This document shows positions 53,495-60,490 of a stretch of DNA of 64,000 bases, in pieces (position 1 is the first letter of the stretch; the number at the start of each line of letters is the position of its first letter). Source of the stretch: Orlajensenia sp037404875 (GTDB taxonomy: Bacteria > Actinomycetota > Actinomycetes > Actinomycetales > Microbacteriaceae); the NCBI RefSeq assembly GCF_037404875.1, contig NZ_JBBELO010000018.1:91639-155638 (forward strand), in the 5' to 3' direction. The notes below the pieces were generated by a model. The model had not been told where the DNA came from and did no database searches. It saw only the letters and a program-made list of their open reading frames with translations. Made by a program: the position numbers and the translations under genes.

Positions 53495-54264
53495 GCCGGG
53501 TCCTGGTCGTGGTGCCGACCTACAACGAGTCGGAGAGCATCCGCGCGATCGTCGAACGCATCCGCGGCGCCGTTCCCGACGCCGACGTGCTCATCGTCGA
53601 CGACGCGAGCCCCGACGGGACGGGTGCGATCGCCGACGGCATCGCCGCCGCCGACGACCGTGTCGGCGTTCTGCACCGCCCGGGCAAGGACGGACTGGGC
53701 GCCGCCTACCTCACCGGCTTCGCCCACGCTCTCGCGGAAAGTTACGACCACGTCGTCGAGATCGACGCCGACGGTTCCCACGACCCGGCGGAGCTGCCGG
53801 CAATGCTCGCTCTGGCCCGCGCGGGGGCCGACCTCGTGATCGGATCCCGCTGGGTGCCGGGCGGCGCCGTGCGCAACTGGCCGGCGTACCGCCAGGCGAT
53901 CTCGCGCGGCGGCAATGCCTACGCGCGCGCGTTGCTGCGCTCGCGTATCCGCGACATCACCGCCGGGTTCCGGGTCTACGACGCGCGTGTGCTGCGCGAG
54001 CTGACCACGGCATCCGTATCGAGTCAGGGTTACTGCTTCCAGGTGGAACTCGCCTGGCGAACCGAGCGCAGCGGCCACGTGGTGGCCGAGCATCCCATCG
54101 TGTTCGTCGAGCGAGAGCACGGCGCATCCAAGATGCACTCCGGCATCGTCGCTGAGGCGCTCTGGCGGGTCACGCTGTGGGGCATCTCCGACCGGCTGCG
54201 GGCACGAAGAAAGGGCCCGGCCGTGTCGGCCGAGCCCCTATCGAACTCCGAAGGATCGGACTAG
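53491..54264 (+). CDS. ppm1: polyprenol monophosphomannose synthase (Ppm1-like, DPM1 family)
   Basis: 257-aa GT2 enzyme: VVVPTYNESE (about 6-15), DVLIVDDASPDGTG, EIDADGSHDP and ISRGGNAYARALLR. It makes polyprenyl-phosphate-mannose for lipomannan or glycoprotein synthesis. GTG 53491 overlaps the lnt stop (GTGA). The last ~20 residues (RRKGPAVSAEPLSNSEGSD) are encoded by a GC hairpin that looks like the terminator of the convergent rbpA gene, so the C-terminus may be functionally unimportant. Confidence 0.88.
   Translation: MSRVLVVVPTYNESESIRAIVERIRGAVPDADVLIVDDASPDGTGAIADGIAAADDRVGVLHRPGKDGLGAAYLTGFAHALAESYDHVVEIDADGSHDPAELPAMLALARAGADLVIGSRWVPGGAVRNWPAYRQAISRGGNAYARALLRSRIRDITAGFRVYDARVLRELTTASVSSQGYCFQVELAWRTERSGHVVAEHPIVFVEREHGASKMHSGIVAEALWRVTLWGISDRLRARRKGPAVSAEPLSNSEGSD
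54207..54237 (-). terminator. rbpA terminator embedded in the 3' end of ppm1
   Basis: Stem 54213-54223 / 54227-54237 (one mismatch, TGT loop) followed on the minus strand by TTTCTT. It lies 24 nt downstream of the rbpA stop and inside the ppm1 coding end. Confidence 0.65.
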
Positions 54265-54626
54265 GCGCCGATCTTCTGCTGCCCGCGACGCGCGCGCAGA
54301 ATCTGCAGGCGCTCCTCGAGCAGTTCCTCGAGTTCCTCGATGGTGCGACGCTCCAAGAGCATGTCCCAGTGCGAGCGGGCGACCTTGTCGCCCGAGTGGT
54401 CGATCTCGACCGGCTTCGAGTCGACGATCAACGTGGCCTCGTGGCCACACGTCTTGCACTCCCACGCCTCGGGCGCCTCGGCCTCAGCCGAGAACGTCAT
54501 CACGGTCTCACGACCGCAGTTCGAGCAGCGGTAGGTGTGATTGACACGCTGCGCGAAGCTGACACCCTCTTCGCTCTGCAGGCTCTGTGCGCCGAGGCGC
54601 ATGCCGCGCAAACTCCGATCAGCCAT
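54261..54626 (-). CDS. rbpA: RNA polymerase-binding protein RbpA
   Basis: 121-aa protein with the RbpA layout: basic N-terminal tail (MADRSLRGMRLGAQSL), two cysteine pairs, CSNCG and CKTCG, for a zinc core (about 34-60), then the sigma-interaction helix (RSHWDMLLERRTIEELEELLEERL). It stabilises the RNA polymerase-sigma open complex in actinobacteria. ATG with AAAGGGG upstream; a TATAAC hexamer at 54653-54658 may be the -10. Its 3' end overlaps ppm1 by 4 nt. Confidence 0.95.
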   Translation of the reverse strand: MADRSLRGMRLGAQSLQSEEGVSFAQRVNHTYRCSNCGRETVMTFSAEAEAPEAWECKTCGHEATLIVDSKPVEIDHSGDKVARSHWDMLLERRTIEELEELLEERLQILRARRGQQKIGA

Positions 54627-54712
54627 GGTGGACCCCTTTCACTGCCTCAACAGTTATAGCCCTCCAAGCTGGGCATTCCCTTGCGGCGGGGCCCCTCTTG
54701 CACAGCGGGCTC

Positions 54713-55495
54713 TCAGGGTGTAGCGGGGGAGGACCGGTGTCGCGGGTCGGCGCGCGCCACGGCCACGGCGAGGTCCGAACGATCCGTCACGATGCCGTCG
54801 ACGCCCAGCGAGAAGAGGCGTTCCATCGCGGCAGGGTCGTTGACGGTCCAGACGTGCACCTCGGCTCCCGCGCGATGCACGGCGTCGACGACGCGGCGCG
54901 TCACCAGGGGCAGTCCGAATCGGCGCTCGGGGATCTGCAGGGCGACCAGCCCGTTCAACGCCTGCCGCAGCTCCGCCCGCCATCCGAGCTTCGCGGCAAG
55001 GACCGCGCGCACGACGACGAGCGACGACGCGGAACTCGCCACCCCGGGCAGCAGCTGCACCGTGCCGCTTCGGCGGTGCTCGGAGAAGGAGGTGATGAGC
55101 ACCCGATCTGTGGCGGCCGCAGCTGCGACGGCGGCGGCAGTCGGCCCGATGGCGGCGTCGTCCTTGACGTCGATGTTGAAGCGGGCAGCCGGGAAGGCAC
55201 CCAGCGCCTCGGCGAGGCTGCAGAAGCTCTGCGCGTGCCCGAGATCGATGGAGTGCAGCTCATCGAGGGTGAGGTCGCCGACGCGCGCGTCGCGTCCGAC
55301 GAGGCGGCGCAGGTCGGGGTCGTGGCTGATGACGGCGACGCCGTCCCGACTCGCGTGCACGTCGGTCTCCAGGTGTGTTGCACCGGCCTGGATGGCGCGC
55401 TTGAAGGCGAGCAGCGTGTTCTCGGGCGCATCGATCGCCAGGCCGCGATGAGCGAAGACACGGGGGTACTCGCTCTCGAGGAACGGTGCCGTCAT
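54713..55495 (-). CDS. glycerophosphodiester phosphodiesterase family protein
   Basis: 260-aa GDPD-fold enzyme: FAHRGLAIDAPENTLLAFKRAI (about 14-35), ETDVHASRDGVAVISHDPDL, FNIDVKD and VHVWTVND. The two histidines and Glu/Asp metal ligands are present. It hydrolyses glycerophosphodiesters or related lipids to glycerol-3-phosphate. ATG 55495 comes one nt after the SPFH stop (TGAGATG), so it is coupled to the SPFH/NfeD pair. No signal peptide, so cytoplasmic. Confidence 0.88.
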   Translation of the reverse strand: MTAPFLESEYPRVFAHRGLAIDAPENTLLAFKRAIQAGATHLETDVHASRDGVAVISHDPDLRRLVGRDARVGDLTLDELHSIDLGHAQSFCSLAEALGAFPAARFNIDVKDDAAIGPTAAAVAAAAATDRVLITSFSEHRRSGTVQLLPGVASSASSLVVVRAVLAAKLGWRAELRQALNGLVALQIPERRFGLPLVTRRVVDAVHRAGAEVHVWTVNDPAAMERLFSLGVDGIVTDRSDLAVAVARADPRHRSSPATP

Positions 55496-55496
55496 C

Positions 55497-56483
55497 TCAG
55501 CCGGTCGGCGTCGAGGGGTCGGCGGACGGTGCCGCACCGGCGGCGGGGGCAGTGACGGTGTGGGCCCGGGTCGCACGCGGGCCGCCGTTCTGGTTTCCGT
55601 CGGGCACGAATGCGGTCGCGAGGCCCTTCAGCGCCTCGGTGAGCTCGCTCGGCACGATCCAGAGCTTGCTGGCAGGGCCTTGGGCGATCTGCGGCAGCGT
55701 CTGCAGGTATTGGTAGGCCAGCAGCTTGGGGTCGGGGTCGCCCTCGTGGATGGCGCGGAAGACGGTCTGGATCGCCTCCGCCTCGCCCTGCGCCCTCAGC
55801 ACCGCGGCGCGGGCGTCTCCTTCCGCACGCAGGATCTCGCCCTGCCGGGCGCCCTCGGCAGTCAGGATCGCCGACTGCTTGGTGCCCTCTGCGGTCAGGA
55901 TGAGCGCGCGGCGATCGCGCTCGGCGCGCATCTGCTTCTCCATCGAGTCCTGGATGGAGACGGGCGGATCGATCGCCTTGAGCTCGACCCGACTGACCCG
56001 GATGCCCCACTTGCCCGTGGCCTCGTCGAGCACGATGCGCAGCTGGCCGTTGATGTTGTCGCGACTCGTGAGCGCCTCTTCGAGGTTGAGGCCGCCCACC
56101 ACGTTGCGCAGCGTCGTGGTGGTGAGCTGTTCGACCGCACCCAGGTAGTTGGCTATCTCGTAGGTGGCGGCCCGCGCATCCGTCACCTGGAAGTAGACGA
56201 CCGTGTCGATCGAGACGACGAGGTTGTCCTCGGTGATGACGGGCTGCGGCGGGAATGAGACGACCGTCTCACGCATGTCGACGAGGGGTCGCACCCGATC
56301 GACGAAGGGGATCAGCAGGTTCAGCCCCGGGCTGAGGGTCTTGTGGTAGCGGCCGAGCCGCTCGACCACGCCGGCGTACGCCTGCGGGATGATGCGGATC
56401 GACTTGAACAGCACCACGAGCACGAAGATCGCGAGAATGACGATGATGACGATCACGATGATCGTCGCGACGGTGTCGTTCAC
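55497..56483 (-). CDS. SPFH/Band 7 (stomatin-like) membrane protein
   Basis: 328-aa protein with an N-terminal membrane anchor (about 6-27) and a stomatin-type domain (IIPQAYAGVVERLGRYHKTL, RVELKAIDPP, EKQMRAERDRRALILTAEG with alternating coiled coil). It forms oligomeric membrane assemblies. The C-terminus is alanine/proline-rich. GTG 56483 overlaps the NfeD-like gene by 4 nt, the classic SPFH-NfeD pair. Confidence 0.9.
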   Translation of the reverse strand: MNDTVATIIVIVIIVILAIFVLVVLFKSIRIIPQAYAGVVERLGRYHKTLSPGLNLLIPFVDRVRPLVDMRETVVSFPPQPVITEDNLVVSIDTVVYFQVTDARAATYEIANYLGAVEQLTTTTLRNVVGGLNLEEALTSRDNINGQLRIVLDEATGKWGIRVSRVELKAIDPPVSIQDSMEKQMRAERDRRALILTAEGTKQSAILTAEGARQGEILRAEGDARAAVLRAQGEAEAIQTVFRAIHEGDPDPKLLAYQYLQTLPQIAQGPASKLWIVPSELTEALKGLATAFVPDGNQNGGPRATRAHTVTAPAAGAAPSADPSTPTG

Positions 56484-56953
56484 GGCTGCATCCTTTCAGC
56501 GGGCACGACGACGGCGGTGGCGCCGTCGATCGCGGTGACGAGAACACGTTCCCCGGCGGCGACGGGTCGCTGCTCGGTGAGAGGGGAGAGGCGGGCGGTC
56601 CAGGTCTCGCCGTTCTGCAGCCGCACCTGCCCTGCACCCGAGACCAACGACATCACGACAGTGCCCTCGATGCCGATCAGCGCGTCCACGTTGCTGCGGG
56701 CGGGATCACCCCCGCGCTTGAGCGCCCGCAGCAGCGGCGGGCGGATGAAGGCCAGCAGCACGACGGCGAGAAGGGCCGTCACCGCGATCTGGAGCCACCA
56801 TGGCGCGCCGAGCAGGCCGGCGACGAGCCCGCCGAGGCTTCCGATGGCGATCATGAGGAAGGTGAGCTCGAGCGTGAGCATCTCGATGGTGATGAACACG
56901 AGGATCAGCACGAGCCAGACGATCCAGGCGTAGCTTGAGACCACGTCGTCCAT
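56480..56953 (-). CDS. NfeD-like membrane protein (C-terminal OB fold)
   Basis: 157-aa protein with three membrane helices (about 10-72) and an OB-fold domain (about 88-157: ALIGIEGTVVMSLVSGAGQVRLQNGETW). Short NfeD type without a ClpP-like protease domain. NfeD proteins partner SPFH proteins in membrane domains. ATG 56953 has GGAG about 6 nt upstream; TAGTTT nearby is a candidate -10. First gene of the leftward NfeD-SPFH-GDPD unit. Confidence 0.88.
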   Translation of the reverse strand: MDDVVSSYAWIVWLVLILVFITIEMLTLELTFLMIAIGSLGGLVAGLLGAPWWLQIAVTALLAVVLLAFIRPPLLRALKRGGDPARSNVDALIGIEGTVVMSLVSGAGQVRLQNGETWTARLSPLTEQRPVAAGERVLVTAIDGATAVVVPAERMQP

Positions 56954-57082
56954 GAGCGCTCCAGTGCTGGTGGGTGTTCCTCGAAACTATCAGCAAGCCG
57001 GCCGGGATCGGGGCAGTTGATAGTGTCGATGGGCGCGCCGTTCCGCGGCAGCCGCATCGTTCGCCACATCAAGGAGCACGCC

Positions 57083-57841
57083 GTGACCAACCCGCTGCCC
57101 CCCGCATCCCTCGCCGGGAAGTCCGTTCTCGTGACCGGCTCCTCCCGCGGCGTCGGCGCCGACACCGTGCGCTACTTCGCACAGGCCGGCGCGCGGGTCG
57201 TGATCAACTTCCGCAACAAGGAGGCGCGTGCCCAGAAGCTCGCCGAGGCGATCCGGGCAGAAGGAGGCACCGCGATCACCGTGGGCGCCGACCTCACCGA
57301 TGCCGACTCCGTCGCCGAGCTGATGCGCACGATCGCAGCCGAGTACGGTTCGCTCGACATCCTCGTGCTCAACGCGTCGGGCGGCATGGAGTCGGGCATG
57401 GCCGAGGACTACGCCATGCAGCTCAACCGCGACGCCCAGCTGCGCGTGCTGGATGCGGCTCTTCCCCTCATGGGGTCGGGGTCGCGCGTCGTGTTCGTGA
57501 CCAGCCACCAGGCCCACTTCATCGCCACCACGCCGACCATGCCCGAGTACGAGCCGGTGGCCCGCAGCAAGCGCGCCGGTGAGGATGCCCTGCGCGGGCG
57601 CATCGGCGAGCTGGACGCATCCGGAATCGAGTTCGTCGTGGTCTCCGGCGACATGATCGAGGGCACCATCACGGCGACCCTGCTGGAGCGCGCGAACCCC
57701 GGCGCGATCTCGGCACGCAAGGATGCCGCCGGCCGGCTCTACAACGTGAGCGAGTTCGCCGCCGAGGTGGCTGCCGCGGCCGTGGACCCCATCCCCGAGG
57801 ACCACACGCGCTACGTCGGGGACACCGCCGACTTCTCCTGA
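57083..57841 (+). CDS. SDR-family oxidoreductase lacking the canonical catalytic tyrosine
   Basis: 252-aa SDR with cofactor motif TGSSRGVGADTV (about 18-29) and LNASGG. At the usual YxxxK site the sequence is VARSK, with valine where tyrosine normally sits; a tyrosine three residues further upstream (EYEPVARSK) does not have normal spacing. Serine in TSHQ is present. Activity may be altered or lost. GTG 57083 is preferred because AAGGAG lies 6 nt upstream. Relatives with the same EPVARSK motif occur in mycobacteria. Confidence 0.78.
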   Translation: MTNPLPPASLAGKSVLVTGSSRGVGADTVRYFAQAGARVVINFRNKEARAQKLAEAIRAEGGTAITVGADLTDADSVAELMRTIAAEYGSLDILVLNASGGMESGMAEDYAMQLNRDAQLRVLDAALPLMGSGSRVVFVTSHQAHFIATTPTMPEYEPVARSKRAGEDALRGRIGELDASGIEFVVVSGDMIEGTITATLLERANPGAISARKDAAGRLYNVSEFAAEVAAAAVDPIPEDHTRYVGDTADFS

Positions 57842-57845
57842 GCGC

Positions 57846-58454
57846 TCAGGCCGCGGCTGCCACGCCGCGGCCGAAGGTGAAGGCGCGCACGATCTGCATG
57901 AGGCCGAGCACGATGAGGCTGATGCCGGCGAACCAGAACAGCACGATCGCACCCCACACCGGCGAGAACAGCAGGAAGATGCCTGCGACGATGCTCAGCA
58001 CCGCGAAGAAGATCGCCCAGCCCTTGGAGGGCGCGTCGCCGAGCTGCGCCAGGGTCACGACGCCTTCCACGATCCACGCGATGCCGACGAGCAGCCCGAG
58101 GAAGACCGCGAGGAACGCCGCCGTGCCGGCGACGTTGAACAGCGCCAGGACACCGGCGATCACGTAGAGCACTCCGAGGATGATGTCGAGAGCGCGTGCG
58201 CCCCCGGTCAGGCCCTTCGAGAAGATGCCGATGGCGAGGTAGGCCAGACCGGCCACGATGAAGTAGACCGCCAGCAGCACGGTGATGGCCGCGGCGGCGC
58301 TCTTCGGCCAGAAGGTGATGAGGATGCCGACCAGCAGGGCGACCACGCCGCTGATGCCGAGTGCGATGCGCACGCTGTTGACGGTGGACTTTGCGAGTTG
58401 CTTCGCATCGAGGCTGAAGGCGTCGAAGAGCGAACCGGATACTGGCGTGGACAT
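57846..58454 (-). CDS. DUF308/HdeD family membrane protein
   Basis: 202-aa protein with six predicted helices arranged as a tandem three-helix repeat, matching DUF308/HdeD (acid-resistance membrane protein family of E. coli). The N-terminus is polar (about 28 residues). ATG 58454 is preceded by GGGAG. It converges with the SDR gene, 4 nt apart, and diverges from recQ. Physiological role unknown. Confidence 0.85.
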   Translation of the reverse strand: MSTPVSGSLFDAFSLDAKQLAKSTVNSVRIALGISGVVALLVGILITFWPKSAAAAITVLLAVYFIVAGLAYLAIGIFSKGLTGGARALDIILGVLYVIAGVLALFNVAGTAAFLAVFLGLLVGIAWIVEGVVTLAQLGDAPSKGWAIFFAVLSIVAGIFLLFSPVWGAIVLFWFAGISLIVLGLMQIVRAFTFGRGVAAAA

Positions 58455-58550
58455 GTTCTGTCTCCCTGTGTCGATGGTGACGACCGATCGTGCTCAGCGT
58501 ATTCCCAGAAAGTGATCGTCGCTCGCATTCGGACGGCGCGTTACGCGGGA

Positions 58551-58556
58551 TAACCT
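58551..58556 (+). promoter_or_regulatory. leaderless -10 (TAACCT) of recQ
   Basis: TAACCT, CGATCG spacer, GTG 58563. Confidence 0.5.
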
Positions 58557-58562
58557 CGATCG

Positions 58563-60221
58563 GTGGACTCAGCGACAGCAGGTGTGGGGGAGAGGGCGTC
58601 CCGTGTCGCCCGGCGGGTGTTCGGCATCGAGGCGCTGAAGCCGGCGCAGCTCGACGCGATCAGCGCGGTGGAGCAGGGAGACGACGTGCTCGCCGTGATG
58701 CCGACCGGGTACGGCAAGTCGGCCATCTACCAGGTGGCCGCGCACCTGCTCGACGGCCCGGCCGTCGTGGTCTCACCGCTCATCGCCTTGCAGCTCGACC
58801 AGGTGCGCCACATCGCCGCGGCGACCGGCGAGGAGTCGGCCGTCGCCATCAACTCGCAGCAGGGCGAACGCGCGACGGAGCGCTCGTGGCAGGCCGTCGC
58901 CTCCGGCGAGGCGGAGTTCATCTTCCTCGCCCCCGAGCAGTTGGCCCGCGACGAGGTCATGCAGGAGCTCGCCGAGGTGGGCGTGTCGTTGTTCGTCGTC
59001 GACGAGGCCCACTGCGTCTCATCGTGGGGACACGACTTCCGCCCCGACTACCTGCGCCTCGGCGACGTGATCGCGGCGCTCGGCCATCCGCGCACGCTCG
59101 CCCTCACGGCGACCGGCTCCTCGCCGGTGCGTGCAGAGATCATCGAGCGGCTGGGGATGCGTACTCCGCGGGTGCTCGTCGGCGGCTTCGACCGGCCGAA
59201 CGTGCACCTCGCGGTGGTGCGGCACGAGTCCGACCGCGACAAGACGGAGTCGGTCATCGATCGCGTCGTGCGGTCCGCGCATCCTGGCCTCCTGTACGCG
59301 GCGACGCGGGCCGATACCGAGACGCTCGCGGAGGAGCTCGCCGGTCGCGGGCTGAGAGCGGCTTACTACCACGCCGGCATGGGCACCCGACTGCGCCGCG
59401 AGACGCATGAGCGCTTCCTCGCCGACGAGTTCGACGTCGTCGTGGCGACCAGTGCCTTCGGCATGGGCATCGACAAGCCGAACGTGCGCTTCGTCGTGCA
59501 CGCCGACATCACCGAGTCCCTCGACGCGTACTACCAGGAGGTGGGCCGATCGGGCCGCGACGGCGAGCGCGCCGAGGCCACCCTGCACTACCGGGCGGAA
59601 GACCTGGGACTGCGACGGTTCTTCGCCGGCGGCAGCCCCGACCGCGACCGGGTGCTCGCGGTCGACGAGGCCATCGCGGCGGAAGGTGGCGGTGCGTCCG
59701 TCAACGACATCGCCGCATCCACGGCCATGGCGGCGCGGACGGTGCAGAACATCGTGAACCTGCTGCGTGAGGCTGCCCTCATCCGTGTGGGAGAGGACGG
59801 CCGTTGCCAGCGGCTGCCTCGAGCGGCCTCGACCGATGCCGCGACGGCTGTGGAGGAGGTCGTAGAGCGCCGCATCCGCATCGCGGAGTCCCGGCTCGCC
59901 ATGATTCGGGGCTACGCCGAGACCGAGCGTTGCCGACGCCAGTTCCTGCTGGAGTACTTCGGAGACGAGCTGACCGAGCCCTGCGGCAACTGCGACACCT
60001 GCGAGAGCGGCACGGCGTACGAATTCGCCGCGGTCGAGGCCGCCGAGACGGCGCCCGACGACGGCTTCAGGCTCGATCAGCCGGTGCGCCACTCGACGTG
60101 GGGTGAGGGCCGGGTCATGAGCATCGAGCCCGATCGCATCACGGTCTTCTTCGACGAGGGCGGCTACCGGGTGCTCTCGCGCGAGATCGTCGACGACGGC
60201 GACCTGCTCGAGGCCATCTGA
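58563..60221 (+). CDS. RecQ-family ATP-dependent DNA helicase
   Basis: 552-aa helicase. Walker A is MPTGYGKS (about 45-52), box II is DEAHC, TATGSS follows, and motif VI is QEVGRSGRDG; zinc cysteines appear as CRRQ...CGNCDTC near 458-480. Shorter than E. coli RecQ at the C-terminus: a winged-helix/HTH region is present but no HRDC domain is evident. It unwinds recombination intermediates. GTG 58563 leaderless. Confidence 0.9.
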   Translation: MDSATAGVGERASRVARRVFGIEALKPAQLDAISAVEQGDDVLAVMPTGYGKSAIYQVAAHLLDGPAVVVSPLIALQLDQVRHIAAATGEESAVAINSQQGERATERSWQAVASGEAEFIFLAPEQLARDEVMQELAEVGVSLFVVDEAHCVSSWGHDFRPDYLRLGDVIAALGHPRTLALTATGSSPVRAEIIERLGMRTPRVLVGGFDRPNVHLAVVRHESDRDKTESVIDRVVRSAHPGLLYAATRADTETLAEELAGRGLRAAYYHAGMGTRLRRETHERFLADEFDVVVATSAFGMGIDKPNVRFVVHADITESLDAYYQEVGRSGRDGERAEATLHYRAEDLGLRRFFAGGSPDRDRVLAVDEAIAAEGGGASVNDIAASTAMAARTVQNIVNLLREAALIRVGEDGRCQRLPRAASTDAATAVEEVVERRIRIAESRLAMIRGYAETERCRRQFLLEYFGDELTEPCGNCDTCESGTAYEFAAVEAAETAPDDGFRLDQPVRHSTWGEGRVMSIEPDRITVFFDEGGYRVLSREIVDDGDLLEAI

Positions 60222-60241
60222 GCGGTCCGGATGCGAGTGCT

Positions 60242-60418
60242 CTAGGCCGTGGGACCCGACCGCTTCGAGAGCGTGTTGCGGCGCACGGCGCCGATGACGA
60301 TCGTCGCGATGACGAGCACGATGCCGATGATGCCGAGCCAGAGCAGACCCTTGATGGCGAATCCGACGATCGCGAGGATGAGCCACAGCACGATGAGGAC
60401 GATCACCAGAATGAGCAT
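60242..60418 (-). CDS. small integral membrane protein, 58 aa
   Basis: ATG 60418 begins MLILVIVLIVLWLILAIVGF, followed by a second hydrophobic segment (GIIGIVLVIATIVIGAV) and a basic tail RRNTLSKRSGPTA. Two short membrane helices are predicted. TATCGT lies 7 nt before the ATG (60426-60431), so it is probably leaderless. Its stop codon is 20 nt from the recQ end. No family recognised beyond 'small membrane protein'. Confidence 0.7.
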   Translation of the reverse strand: MLILVIVLIVLWLILAIVGFAIKGLLWLGIIGIVLVIATIVIGAVRRNTLSKRSGPTA

Positions 60419-60425
60419 GTTTCAC

Positions 60426-60431
60426 ACGATA
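60426..60431 (-). promoter_or_regulatory. leaderless -10 (TATCGT) of the 58-aa membrane protein
   Basis: TATCGT, GTGAAAC spacer, ATG 60418 on the minus strand. Confidence 0.5.
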
Positions 60432-60490
60432 CGCGTGCGGGGGAGATCTTCGATGCGACCGGGGGCGGATTCGGAGAGAATGGACGCACC

